DNA of 33,825 bases from positions 1-33,825 of the forward strand of contig NZ_BAGH01000266.1 in assembly GCF_000308715.1 (NCBI RefSeq), written 5' to 3'. Position 1 is the stretch's first letter. Each line of letters starts with the position of its first letter. The notes under the pieces were generated by a model that was not told the origin of the DNA, did no database searches, and was given only the letters and a program-made list of their open reading frames with translations. The stretch comes from Nocardia tenerifensis NBRC 101015 (GTDB lineage: Bacteria > Actinomycetota > Actinomycetes > Mycobacteriales > Mycobacteriaceae). The translations under genes were made by a program, and so were the position numbers. Positions 33,089 to 33,825 of this stretch are shown here, in pieces.

Positions 33089-33825
33089 TCACCGTGCGGC
33101 GAGCCACCCGCCGATCCGCCGGGCGATATCCGGCCCGGTCAAACCCAGCTCCTCGTGCACCGCGCCCCGCGACGCGTGATCCAGGAACTGCTGCGGCACA
33201 CCGAGATCCCGCGTGGGGATGTCCAGCCCGGAGTTGCGCAGCCGCGCCGACACGGTGGAGCCGATGCCGCCGTGCAGCCCGCCGTCCTCCAAAGTCACTA
33301 CGAGACGGTAGTTTTCGGCCAGCTTGAGCAGGGTGTCGGAGACCGGGAGCACCCAGCGCGGATCGATCACGGTGACCGAAACCCCTTCGGCCTCCAGCAG
33401 ATCCGCGGCCTGCAGCGCGACCTCGGCGAACGGGCCGACCGCGACCAGCAGCACGTCACCGCGCACCGCCTGCACCGATCCCCCGTCCGGCGCCAGGTCG
33501 TCGTCGGCGCGCTCGCCGGCCGCGAGGCGGAGCACATCCACCCCGTCGAGCCGTTCGACGGCCGAGATGTCCTCGGCGACACTGCCTTTGGGGAACCGGA
33601 TGGCGGTGGGCCCGTCGTTGACGGCGAGCGCCTCGGCCAGCTCCTCGCGCAGCGTCGCCGCGTCGCGCGGGGCCGCGACCCGGATGCCGGGGATGATGCC
33701 GAGCACCGAGAGGTCCCACATGCCGTGGTGGCTGGCGCCGTCGGGGCCGGTGATGCCGGAGCGATCCAGCACCACGGTCACCGGCTGCTTCAACAGCGCG
33801 ACGTCCATCAGCAGCTGATCGAACG
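33089..33825 (-). CDS. dxs: 1-deoxy-D-xylulose-5-phosphate synthase, C-terminal part (start outside window)
   Basis: The last ~245 residues of DXS are visible; the frame is open to the window end ([15 protein letters not shown]). DXS is a thiamine-diphosphate enzyme that joins pyruvate and glyceraldehyde-3-phosphate in the first step of the non-mevalonate isoprenoid pathway. Seen: pyrimidine-binding domain words [20 protein letters not shown] and PKGSVAED, then the C-terminal transketolase domain with [12 protein letters not shown] and [13 protein letters not shown]. It matches Rv2682c (dxs1) in position and strand. The N-terminal ThDP domain lies beyond 33825. Confidence 0.96.
   Translation of the reverse strand, partial: FDQLLMDVALLKQPVTVVLDRSGITGPDGASHHGMWDLSVLGIIPGIRVAAPRDAATLREELAEALAVNDGPTAIRFPKGSVAEDISAVERLDGVDVLRLAAGERADDDLAPDGGSVQAVRGDVLLVAVGPFAEVALQAADLLEAEGVSVTVIDPRWVLPVSDTLLKLAENYRLVVTLEDGGLHGGIGSTVSARLRNSGLDIPTRDLGVPQQFLDHASRGAVHEELGLTGPDIARRIGGWLAAR

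Overview
The window is high-GC actinobacterial DNA, most likely from Nocardia or a close mycolic-acid-containing relative. The basis is the gene content: AftC, an arabinan-building enzyme of the mycolata cell wall, the HemQ-dependent haem pathway, an LLM-type (often F420-linked) oxidoreductase, and SAV2177-type methyltransferases. No tRNA, rRNA, insertion sequence, integrase or CRISPR array was seen.

The two ends form a conserved chromosomal block that I recognise from memory as the Mycobacterium tuberculosis order Rv2672-Rv2673(aftC)-Rv2674(msrB) ... Rv2676c(hemQ)-Rv2677c(hemY)-Rv2678c(hemE) ... Rv2680-Rv2681(RNase D)-Rv2682c(dxs). The left end (1-3086) holds a partial alpha/beta hydrolase, aftC and msrB. 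The right end (25349-33825) holds hemQ, hemY, a methyltransferase, a small P-loop kinase, hemE, a DUF3000 gene, an RNase D, a DUF5655 gene and a partial dxs. hemE, hemY and hemQ serve the coproporphyrin-dependent haem route.

Between msrB and hemQ lies about 22 kb of accessory DNA (3087-25348) made of small modules. These are: a two-TM membrane peptide with a TTG start; an XRE/DUF5753 regulator divergent from a methyltransferase-PNPOx-methyltransferase-DUF6081-like cassette; a frameshifted P-loop/TPR/TM pseudogene; a TetR regulator divergent from an SDR-MaoC pair, with a clear palindromic operator between them; an LLM oxidoreductase; a large membrane protein; a secreted protein; an orphan CdiI-like immunity gene overlapping an aldo/keto-reductase relic; a SnoaL-like protein; a secreted cupin; an NlpC/P60 hydrolase; a beta-lactamase-fold hydrolase; and an amino-acid permease. 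Then come a secreted DUF2690 protein divergent from a 1302-aa HTH-nSTAND1-TM-(WD40)x14 protein, and a VapBC pair.

The items best worth a second look are the HTH-nSTAND1-WD40/DUF2690 pair, the duplicated SAV2177 methyltransferase cassette with its candidate operator, the orphan immunity gene, the frameshifted NTPase-TPR pseudogene, the hydrolase lacking its nucleophile serine, and the VapBC operator that overlaps a leaderless promoter. All family names come from reading motifs; no database search was run.
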